DNA of 37,754 bases from SURF-32 sp964648365 (GTDB lineage Bacteria; Planctomycetota; Phycisphaerae; UBA1845): the NCBI GenBank assembly GCA_964648365.1, contig CAZYLK010000043.1:1-37754 (forward strand), written 5' to 3'. Positions 16,409 through 25,021 of the stretch are shown one piece after another. Each line of letters starts with the position of its first letter. The stretch's first letter is position 1. Made by a program: the position numbers and the translations under genes. Under the pieces are notes generated by a model, which saw nothing but the letters and a program-made list of their open reading frames with translations, was not told the origin of the DNA and did not search any database.

Positions 16409-17071
16409 ATGTCGCCGGCCCGATCACTCCTGGCCGCGGCCGGCGCCTCCGCCGTGATCGCCAGCATCCTCGTGCTCAGCGCGGGCCGATGGGACATCCC
16501 CTGGCTGTGGGCCTACGTCGCTGTCATCGCCGCGACCTTCACCGTCCTCCCCCGCGTGATCGACCCCGGCCTGTTGCGGGAACGGCTGCGTCCGGCGGCG
16601 GGCGGCGTCGACCGACACCTCCGCGTACTGATGATGCCGGTCTTTCTGGCCCACCTGGTGATCGCCGGACTCGACGCCGGCCGGTTTCACTGGTCGGGCG
16701 ACGTGCCGGTCACCGTCAGGCTGATCGGCGCCGCCGGCCTGATCGGGATGTTCCTCGTCGCCCTCTGGACGATCCGCACGAACCGATTCTTCTCCCCCGT
16801 CGTGCGCATTCAGCACGAACGCGGGCATCACGTCATCTCAACCGGCCCCTACCGCTGGATCCGCCATCCGGGCTACGCGATCACGATAGTCGGGTTCCCG
16901 TTCGGATCGCTGCTGATGGGCTCCTACTGGTCCGCCCTGCCGCACGTCGTGGCCGCCGCCCTGATGCTGCGTCGTACGCTCATCGAGGACCGCTACCTCC
17001 ACGAGCATCTGGAGGGTTACGTTGAGTACGCCCAGCGCGTACGCTATCGACTCCTGCCGGGGGTGTGGTGA
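16409..17071 (+). CDS. ICMT/PEMT-like integral membrane methyltransferase
   Basis: This is a 220-residue polytopic membrane protein of the isoprenylcysteine carboxyl methyltransferase / phospholipid methyltransferase type. The C-terminal signature is clear: GPYRWIRHPGYAITIVGFPFG, followed by helices and EDRYLHEHLEGYVEYAQRVRYRLLPGVW, the region that binds S-adenosylmethionine. About five membrane segments are visible. In bacteria these enzymes methylate lipids or small isoprenoid-like compounds; the actual substrate is not evident. It starts three bases after the MBL-fold gene and its stop overlaps the possible GTG start of the next gene, so it is in the same operon. Confidence 0.85.
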   Translation: MSPARSLLAAAGASAVIASILVLSAGRWDIPWLWAYVAVIAATFTVLPRVIDPGLLRERLRPAAGGVDRHLRVLMMPVFLAHLVIAGLDAGRFHWSGDVPVTVRLIGAAGLIGMFLVALWTIRTNRFFSPVVRIQHERGHHVISTGPYRWIRHPGYAITIVGFPFGSLLMGSYWSALPHVVAAALMLRRTLIEDRYLHEHLEGYVEYAQRVRYRLLPGVW

Positions 17072-17076
17072 AGCGC

Positions 17077-17679
17077 ATGCGCGTGCTGGTCATTGACAAT
17101 TACGATTCGTTTACGTTCAACCTCGTGCAACTTTTCGCGGAATTGACCGGGCGGGAGTCGGTCCAGGTCGCGCGTCATGACGGCATTTCGCTGGACGAGA
17201 TTGCGGTCGGCCCGTGGTCGCACCTTGTCATTTCCCCGGGGCCGCGCGGACCTGCGGAAGCCGGCATCAGCGTCGAACTCGTGCGCCGCTTTCAGGGCCG
17301 CATCCCCATTCTCGGCGTCTGCCTGGGGCACCAGTGCATGGTCGCCGCGGCCGGGGGACGGGTGATCCACGCCGAGCGCGTGATGCACGGCAAGACCAGT
17401 GTCATCCGGCACGACGGCCGCGGAATCTTCAACCGCGTCCCCAGCCCCTTCACCGCCGCCCGCTATCATTCGCTCATCGCCGACGCTGCGCATCTGCCGC
17501 CACAGTTCGAGGCCACCGCCTGGTCGGAACGCGGCGAGGTCATGGCGATCCGCGACCGCACCGGGCTGCTTGAAGGCGTGCAGTTTCATCCGGAGAGTTT
17601 CATGACCGAGCATGGGCCGCGCATGGCGCAGAACTTCCTGACCTTGGCGCCCTCGGCATGTCTCGCGCCATCGTCCTGA
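17077..17679 (+). CDS. pabA: Glutamine amidotransferase of anthranilate/aminodeoxychorismate synthase
   Basis: This class I glutamine amidotransferase would supply ammonia for anthranilate or 4-amino-4-deoxychorismate synthesis. It begins VLVIDNYDSFTFNLVQ, has the nucleophile Cys in LGVCLGHQ and the His-Glu pair in QFHPESF, and is about 200 residues as usual. The partner synthase (pabB or trpE) is not in the window, so TrpG and PabA functions cannot be separated; many bacteria use one protein for both, and the symbol is a best guess. ATG 17077 gives the typical N-terminus. GTG 17068 overlaps the preceding stop (GTGA) and is an equally possible coupled start. Confidence 0.88.
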   Translation: MRVLVIDNYDSFTFNLVQLFAELTGRESVQVARHDGISLDEIAVGPWSHLVISPGPRGPAEAGISVELVRRFQGRIPILGVCLGHQCMVAAAGGRVIHAERVMHGKTSVIRHDGRGIFNRVPSPFTAARYHSLIADAAHLPPQFEATAWSERGEVMAIRDRTGLLEGVQFHPESFMTEHGPRMAQNFLTLAPSACLAPSS

Positions 17680-17705
17680 CCTTCCACGGCATCAACTCCG
17701 GATGA
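17658..17705 (+). pseudogene. 15-codon remnant resembling an alpha/beta-hydrolase start
   Basis: An ATG inside the end of the amidotransferase gene opens a short frame reading MSRAIVLTFHGINSG, then TGA. The strand-turn pattern IVLTFHGINSG is what alpha/beta hydrolases show at their N-terminal oxyanion loop. The stop overlaps the ATG of the next gene (ATGA at 17702-17705). It may be the stub of a deleted hydrolase gene now acting only as a coupling leader, or a chance match. Confidence 0.4.
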
Positions 17706-19450
17706 AGACCCGATCGCGAAACCATCCCGCGCCCCACCCTGAAACTCCAGCCTCTACGGCCGTCAGCCGCCCCCCGGACCGCGGCAGGTCTCGACGCACT
17801 GCCCTGGGCATACTCGCCGTCGGATTGCTGCTGACCACGGCCTGCCGACCACCACTGGGCCAAATCGACTGGCTTCGCGACGGGCGCACCACTGTTCCGC
17901 AGCGCTTCGCCGTGCTGTTTCTGGTCGACGGCATGAGTCCGGACGTCACCGAACGCATGCTGGAAGAGGGACGCCTTCCGCACCTGGAGCGCATCTTCGC
18001 CCGCGGCGGCGTGACGGTGCGTAACGCCGTGACCGCGATGCCCTCCGTGACCTACGCAAACACGGCTTCCATCCTCACGGGCCGCTTCCCCGGACATCAC
18101 GGCATCCTCGGCAACGAGTGGTTTGATCCCACGAGCCGCACCTGGCGGGACTACCGCCACGCCACAACGTACCTGGACGTCAACGACGATCTGCGGTCGA
18201 CGACCCTGTTCGATCTGCTCGAAGACGAGTTCACGATCAACGTCCAGGGTCACACGCACCGCGGAGCGGACGTCAACGATCTGCGACTGGTCCGCTCCGG
18301 TTGGGACTGGATGCTCGAGCCATACTCAGACGTGGACCGACGTGTGGGCCGCTCCGCGCGGGACATCGCGATCCGCGCCGAGCGTGCGGGCCGGTGGCCG
18401 ACGTTGATCCTGCTGTACTTCCCGGGCATCGATGAAATCGCGCACCACCGCGGCAGCGACGGACCCGCCTACGAGGCCGCACTGGAGGTGATCGACGAGG
18501 CCGTCGGGCGCTTCACAGACGATCTGGCGCGGCTGGATCTTCTGGATCGCTGCTACCTCGCGCTTGTTTCGGATCACGGCATGACGTCCACCACCGCGCG
18601 CACCGATGTCGCCGCATGGCTGCGCCGTCATCGCGGCTGGGTCGTGCGTCAGGAAATGCCGACGTTGACGCGCTGGTTCGAGGGCCGGATGCCTCCGCCG
18701 GGTGACGAGGCGATCTGCGTCGAATCCGGCGGGCGCTGCGTACACATCCACTTGCCGGGGGCCGACGGCTGGGACAGTCGGCCCGCCGCCGTCGCCATCG
18801 AGACCGCCGTGCGCGGCCGCGAAGGCGAAGCGGACATGCGCCGCATTCCCGGCGTCCACCTTGTCTGCACGCGCGACGGCAAGGGTGACGTGCAGGTGGC
18901 AACCTCAACCGGCACGGCGGCCCTCTCTCGCCGCACGGTCGATGGTGTCACGCAATACGCGCTCGACGTGATCGAGGGAGCAACGGATGAGGTGCGCAGC
19001 GCACTGGGCCTCCCGCTGGGCGTCCCGCCGGTCATCCCCGCAGGCCGGCTCGACGACGTCTGGCTGACCAGCCGCGAGTGGCTTGCCGCCACGGCCGGTG
19101 GCCCGCACCCCGATCTTGTGCCCCAACTCGTCGAGATGTTCGACTCGCCCCGCGCCGGTGACATCGTGCTCTTCGCGGACGAACGGACGACGTTTCATCA
19201 CTGCTGGCAGGGAGCACACGGCTCGACCCATCGCGCGGACATGCGTATCCCGCTCTACTTCGCGGGGCCCGACTTGCCCCGCGGCGGCGAAATCCCGGCC
19301 GCCCGGTCCATCGACCTCGCACCGACGCTCATCGACCTGCTCGGCTTCTCCGACCGGCTGAATGGACTCTCGTTGGACGGGCACAGCCTCGCGCCTCATC
19401 TCCGAACGGCGCCCCGCGGTCACATGGATCCGGATGGACCGGGTGCGTAA
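17702..19450 (+). CDS. Lipoprotein phosphodiesterase/nucleotide pyrophosphatase (alkaline phosphatase superfamily)
   Basis: This 582-residue protein has an Arg-rich N-terminus, a membrane signal and a lipobox-like LLTTAC (Cys48), so it is probably lipid-anchored in the envelope. The rest matches type I phosphodiesterase/nucleotide pyrophosphatase. Metal and catalytic residues are visible: Asp76 in FLVDGMSPD, the nucleophile Thr117 in SVTYANTASILTGRFPGHHG, Asp244 and His248 in GIDEIAHH, Asp291-His292 in SDHGM, and a late His (506 or 510) in GAHGSTHRAD. A non-conserved insertion of about 170 residues separates SDHGM from the last His. It would hydrolyse nucleotide or phosphodiester substrates outside the cytoplasm. 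Its ATG overlaps the TGA of the mini-frame before it. Confidence 0.87.
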   Translation: MKTRSRNHPAPHPETPASTAVSRPPDRGRSRRTALGILAVGLLLTTACRPPLGQIDWLRDGRTTVPQRFAVLFLVDGMSPDVTERMLEEGRLPHLERIFARGGVTVRNAVTAMPSVTYANTASILTGRFPGHHGILGNEWFDPTSRTWRDYRHATTYLDVNDDLRSTTLFDLLEDEFTINVQGHTHRGADVNDLRLVRSGWDWMLEPYSDVDRRVGRSARDIAIRAERAGRWPTLILLYFPGIDEIAHHRGSDGPAYEAALEVIDEAVGRFTDDLARLDLLDRCYLALVSDHGMTSTTARTDVAAWLRRHRGWVVRQEMPTLTRWFEGRMPPPGDEAICVESGGRCVHIHLPGADGWDSRPAAVAIETAVRGREGEADMRRIPGVHLVCTRDGKGDVQVATSTGTAALSRRTVDGVTQYALDVIEGATDEVRSALGLPLGVPPVIPAGRLDDVWLTSREWLAATAGGPHPDLVPQLVEMFDSPRAGDIVLFADERTTFHHCWQGAHGSTHRADMRIPLYFAGPDLPRGGEIPAARSIDLAPTLIDLLGFSDRLNGLSLDGHSLAPHLRTAPRGHMDPDGPGA

Positions 19451-19488
19451 CGCGATCCGCTACGTGACGAGAAGGTCGGGCGGCGCGC

Positions 19489-19511
19489 GTGGCACGGGCA
19501 TCTTGCCCGTG
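19489..19511 (-). repeat. Variable-stem hairpin, CACGGGCA type
   Basis: On the minus strand this reads CACGGGCA, AGA, TGCCCGTG and then CCAC: a perfect eight-pair stem with a purine loop, the same architecture as the copies at 13708 and 19588 but a different inner stem. Confidence 0.8.
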
Positions 19512-19587
19512 ATTCCGAAGGGAGATGCGCTCGCGATGCAGCGCCACGTCTGTCGGAGGGACGCGGACGCCGTACCGCCGTCCGAAT

Positions 19588-19610
19588 CACGGCCTGGAAG
19601 GCCGTGCCAC
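19588..19610 (+). repeat. Variable-stem hairpin, CACGGCCT type
   Basis: CACGGCCT, GGA, AGGCCGTG and then CCAC form a perfect eight-pair stem. The trailing GTGCCAC merges into the first unit of the 14-base tandem repeat that follows. Confidence 0.8.
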
Positions 19611-19752
19611 ACCGGCCGTGCGACACAAGGTGTGCCAGACAAGGCGTTCCACGAAGCGCGTGCCACACAGCGCGTGCCACACAGCGCGTTCCACGCAAGG
19701 CGTGCCACACACGTCGTTCCACACCGGGTACCGCACAGGGAGTACCACGAAA
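19601..19752 (+). repeat. Degenerate 14-base tandem repeat (GCGTGCCACACA-like)
   Basis: About eleven units of 12-15 bases can be lined up; two neighbouring units are identical (gcgcgtgccacaca) and the others vary around a GTGCCACAC core, for example ggcgtgccacacac and gcgcgttccacgcaa. The core equals the hairpin-plus-CCAC tail of the variable-stem family, so the array may have grown from one such element. Unit length and the absence of spacers rule out CRISPR. Confidence 0.75.
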
Positions 19753-19847
19753 GCCATCGCCCTGCCTGATGTCCCAAGCGCCCGCGCGAACCCGCCGTAG
19801 ATCCGTCGCGCAGACGGATCGCCCGCTCCGACATAGCATGAGCGGCC

Positions 19848-21533
19848 ATGTCGGTCGCCGTGAAACCCTCAGCATCCCACGCGACGATCACGACCCGCGT
19901 ACGCAAACGGATCGCGCTGGCAGTATGCGCACTCGTTCTGCTCTTGATGCGCTGCCATGCCTTCGACCTGCCGCTGGAAACCGACGAGGCCAACTACGCC
20001 TACATCGGCACGCGCCTGGCTGCCGGCGACCGACTGTATGTCGACGTCTGGGACCATCAGCCGCCCGGCGTGTTCATGCTCTTCGGCACGGCGGTGTGGC
20101 TGCTCGGCGACGCGCCGCTGGTGTTCCGCTGCCTGGCGACCGTCTTCTCACTGGCGTCGATGTGGCTGATCTGGGCCATCCTCGACCGGCGCGGACCGCC
20201 GTGGATCGCATTGGCCGCGGCGCTGGTGTTCGCCCTCGCTTCCTCCGATCCCGGCACGGCCGGCGAAGGCTGCAACCGCGAGATCTTCATGGCCACGCTC
20301 ATCCTGGCGGCGTGGTGGGTCGTGCTGCGACGCGACGTGCTCCAACCCGCCGACGCCTTTACCGCCGGGATGCTCCTGGGTCTGGCGTCAGTGCTCAAGA
20401 CCATTGTGGCGACTCATTGGCTCGCGCTGGCCGCGTGGGTCGTCGTCGGCGCGTGGACCGGCCGCCGGTCATCGCAGAGCGCCGAATCCTGCCCGAATAC
20501 CGGCGAACCGGTTGGCGATACCGGCGCGGCTGTCATGCACGCCGCCGACGCGCGCGTTCGCAGTCCGATCGAGATGCTATTCTGGCTGGCCGCAGGCCCA
20601 ATGCTGCTCTGGGCCGCCGTCTTCGCGTACTTCGCCGCCACCGATCGCTGGACCGAGTTCATCGACGCCGTCTTCCGCTTCAACCTGGGATACAGCGACA
20701 ACGAGGCCGCCTTCTTCGTACGCTTCAAGTCGTTCTTCCAACCGGAGCGTCACCCCTTCCTGTTCGACAGTGCAAAACCCGTCTGGATCGGCGGCGCGAT
20801 CGCTCTGCTGCCGCTAATAGCCGCAGCCGCCATCGACGTTCAGCGACGATTCGCTCTGGGCGTCCTCCTCCTCGCCGCCGCCGGCTATGTCGCACTTTGC
20901 CTGCCCGCCCAGTTCTGGCCGCACTATTACTATTTGATGATCCCCGCTTTCACGCTCAGCGCCGGCGCCGGCGCCGCCGTGATTGCGCGCTGGCCGCACA
21001 CGGGCAAGGCGCCGTCCTACTGCGCCATGGCGGTGCTTGTTGTCGTCGCGGGAGCACTCGCCTACACGCAGCAGCGGGACTACCTCTCGCGCGACGGCCT
21101 CGACATCACGATCAAGCGCTACAACACGCGCGACTACTTCGCCCAGGCTCACGGCTGGACGGTCGCCCAGGTCACCGACCCCCACGACACCATCTTCGTC
21201 TACGGCAACGACGCCGGCATCTACTACTATTCCGGTCGCACATGCGCCTCGCGCTACACCATGGCGACCGGCCTGCGCGACCGCTATCCCGGCGCGGCCG
21301 CACGCCAGACCATTCTCATGGACGAACTCCGCGCTGCCCCGCCCCGGCTGATCCTCGAAACCGGCGAACCGCCGTTCCCGGGCTGGCGCGAGTTCCTGGA
21401 AACGGGTTACTACCCGGCCGGAGCAGACTTCCACGACACCCGTGGCGACCTCATCATGCCCGTCTGGTGCCGAAAGGATGCTCCCATCCCGGCCATCGAC
21501 TGGAACTGGGACCGCAGCGAAGCTGACAAGTGA
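19848..21533 (+). CDS. GT39-like membrane glycosyltransferase
   Basis: This 561-residue polytopic protein looks like a GT-C glycosyltransferase of family 39 (ArnT/PMT-like). After the first membrane helix comes LPLETDEANYAYIG with the acidic pair Asp46-Glu47, and then DRLYVDVWDHQPPG, the usual first external loop with its H-Q-PPG motif. About ten further hydrophobic helices and a soluble C-terminal domain (from about residue 420) follow. Such enzymes move sugars from polyprenyl-phosphate carriers to lipids or proteins on the outer face of the membrane. The acceptor here is unknown. There is no strong ribosome site at ATG 19848. birA follows within about 30 bases. Confidence 0.82.
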   Translation: MSVAVKPSASHATITTRVRKRIALAVCALVLLLMRCHAFDLPLETDEANYAYIGTRLAAGDRLYVDVWDHQPPGVFMLFGTAVWLLGDAPLVFRCLATVFSLASMWLIWAILDRRGPPWIALAAALVFALASSDPGTAGEGCNREIFMATLILAAWWVVLRRDVLQPADAFTAGMLLGLASVLKTIVATHWLALAAWVVVGAWTGRRSSQSAESCPNTGEPVGDTGAAVMHAADARVRSPIEMLFWLAAGPMLLWAAVFAYFAATDRWTEFIDAVFRFNLGYSDNEAAFFVRFKSFFQPERHPFLFDSAKPVWIGGAIALLPLIAAAAIDVQRRFALGVLLLAAAGYVALCLPAQFWPHYYYLMIPAFTLSAGAGAAVIARWPHTGKAPSYCAMAVLVVVAGALAYTQQRDYLSRDGLDITIKRYNTRDYFAQAHGWTVAQVTDPHDTIFVYGNDAGIYYYSGRTCASRYTMATGLRDRYPGAAARQTILMDELRAAPPRLILETGEPPFPGWREFLETGYYPAGADFHDTRGDLIMPVWCRKDAPIPAIDWNWDRSEADK

Positions 21534-21565
21534 CCGCGCGGCCGCAGGCGGGTAGGATTCCGCCC

Positions 21566-22375
21566 ATGCACGCCGGCCGGCTCGACATGGAGATGCTCAA
21601 CGCCCGCCTCGACGTCCGTCGGATCGGGCGGCGCATCGAGTACTACGAATCGGTCGGCAGCACCAACGCCGAAGCGCTGGCGCGCTGCAGCGACCCGGAC
21701 GCAGACGGGCTGGTGATCATCGCGGACTGGCAGACCGCCGGCCGCGGGCGGCTCGGACGGGCGTGGCACTCGCCGCGCTGCGGCAGCGTCATGCTCAGCG
21801 TCATCGTAATCGACCAGGGCAGCATCAGCGCCGGGGACCGCGTGTCGATGGCCGCCGCCGTCGCGGTCCACGACGCGATCGAACGCGAAACGCACGTCAG
21901 CGCCGACATCAAGTGGCCCAACGATCTGCTCATCCGCGGCCGCAAAGTCGCCGGCCTGCTCGTCGAAACGCGTTCGCTCGACCACGGCGTCGCGTTCGTC
22001 ATCGGCGTCGGCGTCAACTGCCTGCAACACCGCGGACACTTCCCGGAGCCGATCCAGTCGACCGCGACGTCGCTCGAACTGGAGTCGTCGCAGCCCGTCG
22101 TCCGTGAGGCGGTGGCCGCGGCGATCCTTTCGGAACTGGACCGCTGGCTGGCCGACCCGCAGCGCTGCGGCCCCGACGCCGTGCGCGAAGCGTGGCTGGC
22201 GCGCGCGGCTCCGATGGGCAGCCGGATTCACCTGCAAAGCGCCGGCCGCGAGTTTGCCGGCTATGTCATCGACGTCGACCCCACCGGCGGGCTCGTCGTC
22301 AACCTGGACCGCGGCGGACGCTGCACGTTTCCACCGGCACATACGACGGTGGTCTCCGCGCCCGCCATCGAGTAA
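21566..22375 (+). CDS. birA: Biotin--[acetyl-CoA-carboxylase] ligase
   Basis: This 269-residue biotin protein ligase attaches biotin to the carrier domain of acetyl-CoA carboxylase and related enzymes. Motifs: ESVGSTNAEAL (residues 28-37), the biotin/ATP loop WQTAGRGRLGRAW (55-67), KWPNDLL (116-122), KVAGLLVE with the conserved Lys127, and the C-terminal beta-barrel ending at TVVSAPAIE. There is no N-terminal helix-turn-helix, so it is the class I, non-repressor type. ATG 21566 has AGGA about nine bases upstream; GTG 21530 overlaps the preceding stop as GTGA and would add 12 residues. It lies between the glycosyltransferase and a membrane protein and may be co-transcribed with both. Confidence 0.94.
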   Translation: MHAGRLDMEMLNARLDVRRIGRRIEYYESVGSTNAEALARCSDPDADGLVIIADWQTAGRGRLGRAWHSPRCGSVMLSVIVIDQGSISAGDRVSMAAAVAVHDAIERETHVSADIKWPNDLLIRGRKVAGLLVETRSLDHGVAFVIGVGVNCLQHRGHFPEPIQSTATSLELESSQPVVREAVAAAILSELDRWLADPQRCGPDAVREAWLARAAPMGSRIHLQSAGREFAGYVIDVDPTGGLVVNLDRGGRCTFPPAHTTVVSAPAIE

Positions 22376-22378
22376 GCC

Positions 22379-23983
22379 GTGTCACGCAGCCGAACCAAGA
22401 GCCGCGGATCAAGAGGTCGAAGCCGCTCACAGGCGCGCGCCGCCCGCCGTGCCGCCCGCAACGCACACGCCCCACGCCGCACCTCTCCCCTGCTGCCGCC
22501 CGATCGCGATCTGATCGACCCTCGGCCGTCGCCCGACGCCGCCATGCCACCCGAGCGGCCCCGCCGGGCGCCATTGCTTTCCATCGGGTGCGCGGCATTG
22601 ATGGGTGTCTCGGCCACGCTGCTGGTTCGCGCCGTCGCGGCCGCCGCGGTCGGTCCGACACCCCAGCAAACCATGCCCATCAGCCTCAGCGCCGCCCTGT
22701 TCGCGGCGGCACTCGGCATCACGGCGCCGCGCCGGGTGATGGAGTGGCTTTCAACGCTGGTTCAATGGCTTCGCCCCTCGTTCGCGGCGGAAGCACCCCC
22801 GCGCGCGTGGGTCGCGACCGAACCGCGCCGCGACCGGGCGCTGTACTGGCTGGTCGTTGCGGGCGTCGCGCTGGCCGGGGGCCTTGGCTCGGCCGCGCTG
22901 ATCCTCTGGGGACCGCGCGTCGACGCGATGAACGCGTACATGCTGCGGCACTATCTGTGGTCGATCCTCACCTGGCCGCTGCTGACCTGGACCATGGCGA
23001 GCATGAAACTGCTCCTGCCGATGTTCTGCGTCGGCCTGCTCGCGCGATGCCTGTGCCGCCTCGGCACGGTGCATTCGTGGACGTTCGTGCCGGTCGCTGC
23101 GGTTCTGGCGGGAGGATGGGGGGGGGAACGGCTGTGGCTGGCCATCGCCGAGCGGCCCCACGCCGCGCTGATCGCGCCGGCGATCGCATCGCTTCCATTC
23201 TTCCTGGTCGCCGTGATTGCCGCCCTGACGGCCCGCCCGACGCCCGCCGTTTGCGGCGCTGATTCCCAGCAAGGGGAGCTTCCCGCGCCCGCCCTGGCAG
23301 CTCGCCAACCCGTGCTGTTACGGATGTGCGTTCTGGGCGTGGCCTGCGCATCCGTCGCGCTGGCCTTCGCGGCCGGGCCTCAGTCGGGCACGTCGCAGAC
23401 TGGTCCGACAGGTGCGAACCTCAGCCTGCTCACGCTGTTGCCGGGGTGTGGCGCGGGTATCGCGCTCGGCGTGCTGGCTGTCCGGATGTACGTCCCCACG
23501 ATTACAGCGTTCGCGCTGACATGTGCGGCGGCGGCCGTCGCGACCGCCGCTGCCGCGCTGCTTCGCGCGAGCGCCACGTACTCAACGCCGATCCTGCCTG
23601 CGAGCGTCGCCATCGCCCTGGGCGCAGCCGCCTGGTGCATGGGAAGCGCTTCGCTCATGGTGCGTTCCGGGCAACCATCGGTCATTGCGGCCGACGTGTT
23701 GGGGCAGACGTGCCTGGTCGCCGCTGCCTGGGGACTGGTGGCGGCGCCCGTGGTCGGCGCCGTGCTGTCGCCGATACACCAGATCACCGGCATCGCGCTG
23801 ACGCTGATCGGCCTCGCCGCCGTTCTGGTCATCTCTCAGCCCGTCCGAACGGAACAGACGCGGCGGGTGCGGCTCGCCACCGCCCTCGCGGCGACCGTCG
23901 TGCTCGCGCTGACCTGGCCGCACGTGTTCGGCGGACCTGAGGCGGCAACGGCCGCATCCATCGCAGAAACCGAGCATCGCTGA
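22379..23983 (+). CDS. Polytopic membrane protein of unknown function
   Basis: This 534-residue protein starts with GTG three bases after the birA stop and has an Arg/Ser-rich cytoplasmic N-terminus (about residues 1-65), followed by roughly eleven or twelve hydrophobic helices rich in Ala, Val and Leu. One loop is WLRPSFAAEAPPRAW. I recognise no transporter or enzyme signature. The N-terminal Arg/Ser run may be non-conserved, and a start further in (for example the Met in DAAMPPERPRR) is possible. It ends 22 bases before the convergent lipoprotein gene. Confidence 0.7.
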   Translation: MSRSRTKSRGSRGRSRSQARAARRAARNAHAPRRTSPLLPPDRDLIDPRPSPDAAMPPERPRRAPLLSIGCAALMGVSATLLVRAVAAAAVGPTPQQTMPISLSAALFAAALGITAPRRVMEWLSTLVQWLRPSFAAEAPPRAWVATEPRRDRALYWLVVAGVALAGGLGSAALILWGPRVDAMNAYMLRHYLWSILTWPLLTWTMASMKLLLPMFCVGLLARCLCRLGTVHSWTFVPVAAVLAGGWGGERLWLAIAERPHAALIAPAIASLPFFLVAVIAALTARPTPAVCGADSQQGELPAPALAARQPVLLRMCVLGVACASVALAFAAGPQSGTSQTGPTGANLSLLTLLPGCGAGIALGVLAVRMYVPTITAFALTCAAAAVATAAAALLRASATYSTPILPASVAIALGAAAWCMGSASLMVRSGQPSVIAADVLGQTCLVAAAWGLVAAPVVGAVLSPIHQITGIALTLIGLAAVLVISQPVRTEQTRRVRLATALAATVVLALTWPHVFGGPEAATAASIAETEHR

Positions 23984-24005
23984 GACGGGATCGCGTCAGG
24001 CCGCA

Positions 24006-24836
24006 TCAGGCGGGAACAGGCGTGCGGAGCTTTACCTCTTCGGCCAGCGAGCCGACCTTACCCTCCAGCCTCTCGATGCGCGGTTCAGCCCGACTGTGCC
24101 CGGTCCGACTGCCGACGATGCCCAGCCCGGCGGATCCCAGCGCGGCCGCGATCAGCGCGATGATCTGCTCCGTGGTCATGCCGCGCATCTGCTCGATCTG
24201 GTCAGGCGTCAGCTTCAGATCCGCCGCCACCGAACGGCGCCAGGCCTCCACCTCCGCGCGCAGCGCCGTCATGCGCGCTTCATGCTGACTTCCTGCCGAT
24301 TCCAGTCGCTCCGTCAGCGATGCCGCCAGCGACGCCAGCGCGCCCTCGACTTTGCGTACCTCCGCCTCGGTGCGTTGCACTGCCGCGACCGCACCGTCGG
24401 CGCGCGACTCGACCCGCGCGGCCTCGGCCCGTGCTTCCTGGGCGGACTCCCGTGTCTGCTCGATCTTTGGCAACAGCGTCCCCGAGATGCTCTGCGCCAG
24501 CCCTTCCGGAAGCGCGGCGACCCGTGCCGCCAGCGCGATCGACTCGCGAACCAGCGTCGCGTGGGCAGCCTCCAGCGAATCGGTCTTGCGGCCCAGTTCG
24601 GCCAGCTCGCGCTCGAACCGGGCGCGCTCCGCCTCAAGCACAGCCGCGGATTCCGGCGTCTGTACGGCATGTTGGCGGGTCATGTTGGCGTCGTGCGCAT
24701 CAAGCTGCTGCCGGCCGATCTCGGCGATCTGCTTCACGTCACCCATAGTCGGGTAATAAAGATCGGGCGTACACGCGATCGCCAACAGAGATGCAAGACC
24801 AGCAAGCATGACGAGGGAAACGGATCGAACCGGCAT
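24006..24836 (-). CDS. Coiled-coil lipoprotein with a C-terminal hydrophobic segment
   Basis: This 276-residue protein has a signal ending in LLAIAC (Cys22), so it is probably a lipoprotein. Residues about 60-215 are almost pure Ala/Glu/Arg heptad sequence (for example ERARFERELAELGRKTDSLEAAH), predicting a long coiled coil. Near the C-terminus is a Gly/Ala-rich hydrophobic stretch (EQIIALIAAALGSAGLGIVGS, about 222-242), then a second short heptad region. A lipid anchor at one end and a membrane-like segment at the other would suit a spacer within the envelope; this is inference. ATG 24836 is chosen because AGGAG lies eight bases upstream; in-frame starts further up only add a basic leader. 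Confidence 0.75.
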   Translation of the reverse strand: MPVRSVSLVMLAGLASLLAIACTPDLYYPTMGDVKQIAEIGRQQLDAHDANMTRQHAVQTPESAAVLEAERARFERELAELGRKTDSLEAAHATLVRESIALAARVAALPEGLAQSISGTLLPKIEQTRESAQEARAEAARVESRADGAVAAVQRTEAEVRKVEGALASLAASLTERLESAGSQHEARMTALRAEVEAWRRSVAADLKLTPDQIEQMRGMTTEQIIALIAAALGSAGLGIVGSRTGHSRAEPRIERLEGKVGSLAEEVKLRTPVPA

Positions 24837-25021
24837 TCGGGGGGCTCCTGCTGTGAGACGCGCGACTCGCCAGGCACGCTTCGACGTCCCCGCGGCCGGC
24901 GGCCGCAACACGCGATGTGCGCGTGCAGACAACGCGGCGCGTGATCATCGAGCCGGTTGCTTCGCACGATCGCGCTGCGCGGCTCCCCCGCGTGCTGCAC
25001 GTTGCCCCGTGGTGGAAGCGA

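Larger units (their letters stand above)
19451..19847. other. Repeat-filled intergenic region
   Basis: No gene is supported in these 397 bases. They hold two variable-stem hairpins (19489-19511 and 19588-19610), a degenerate 14-base tandem repeat (19601-19752) and an eight-pair hairpin, GATCCGTC/GACGGATC, at 19800-19820. The glycosyltransferase gene starts 27 bases after the last hairpin. Confidence 0.7.
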
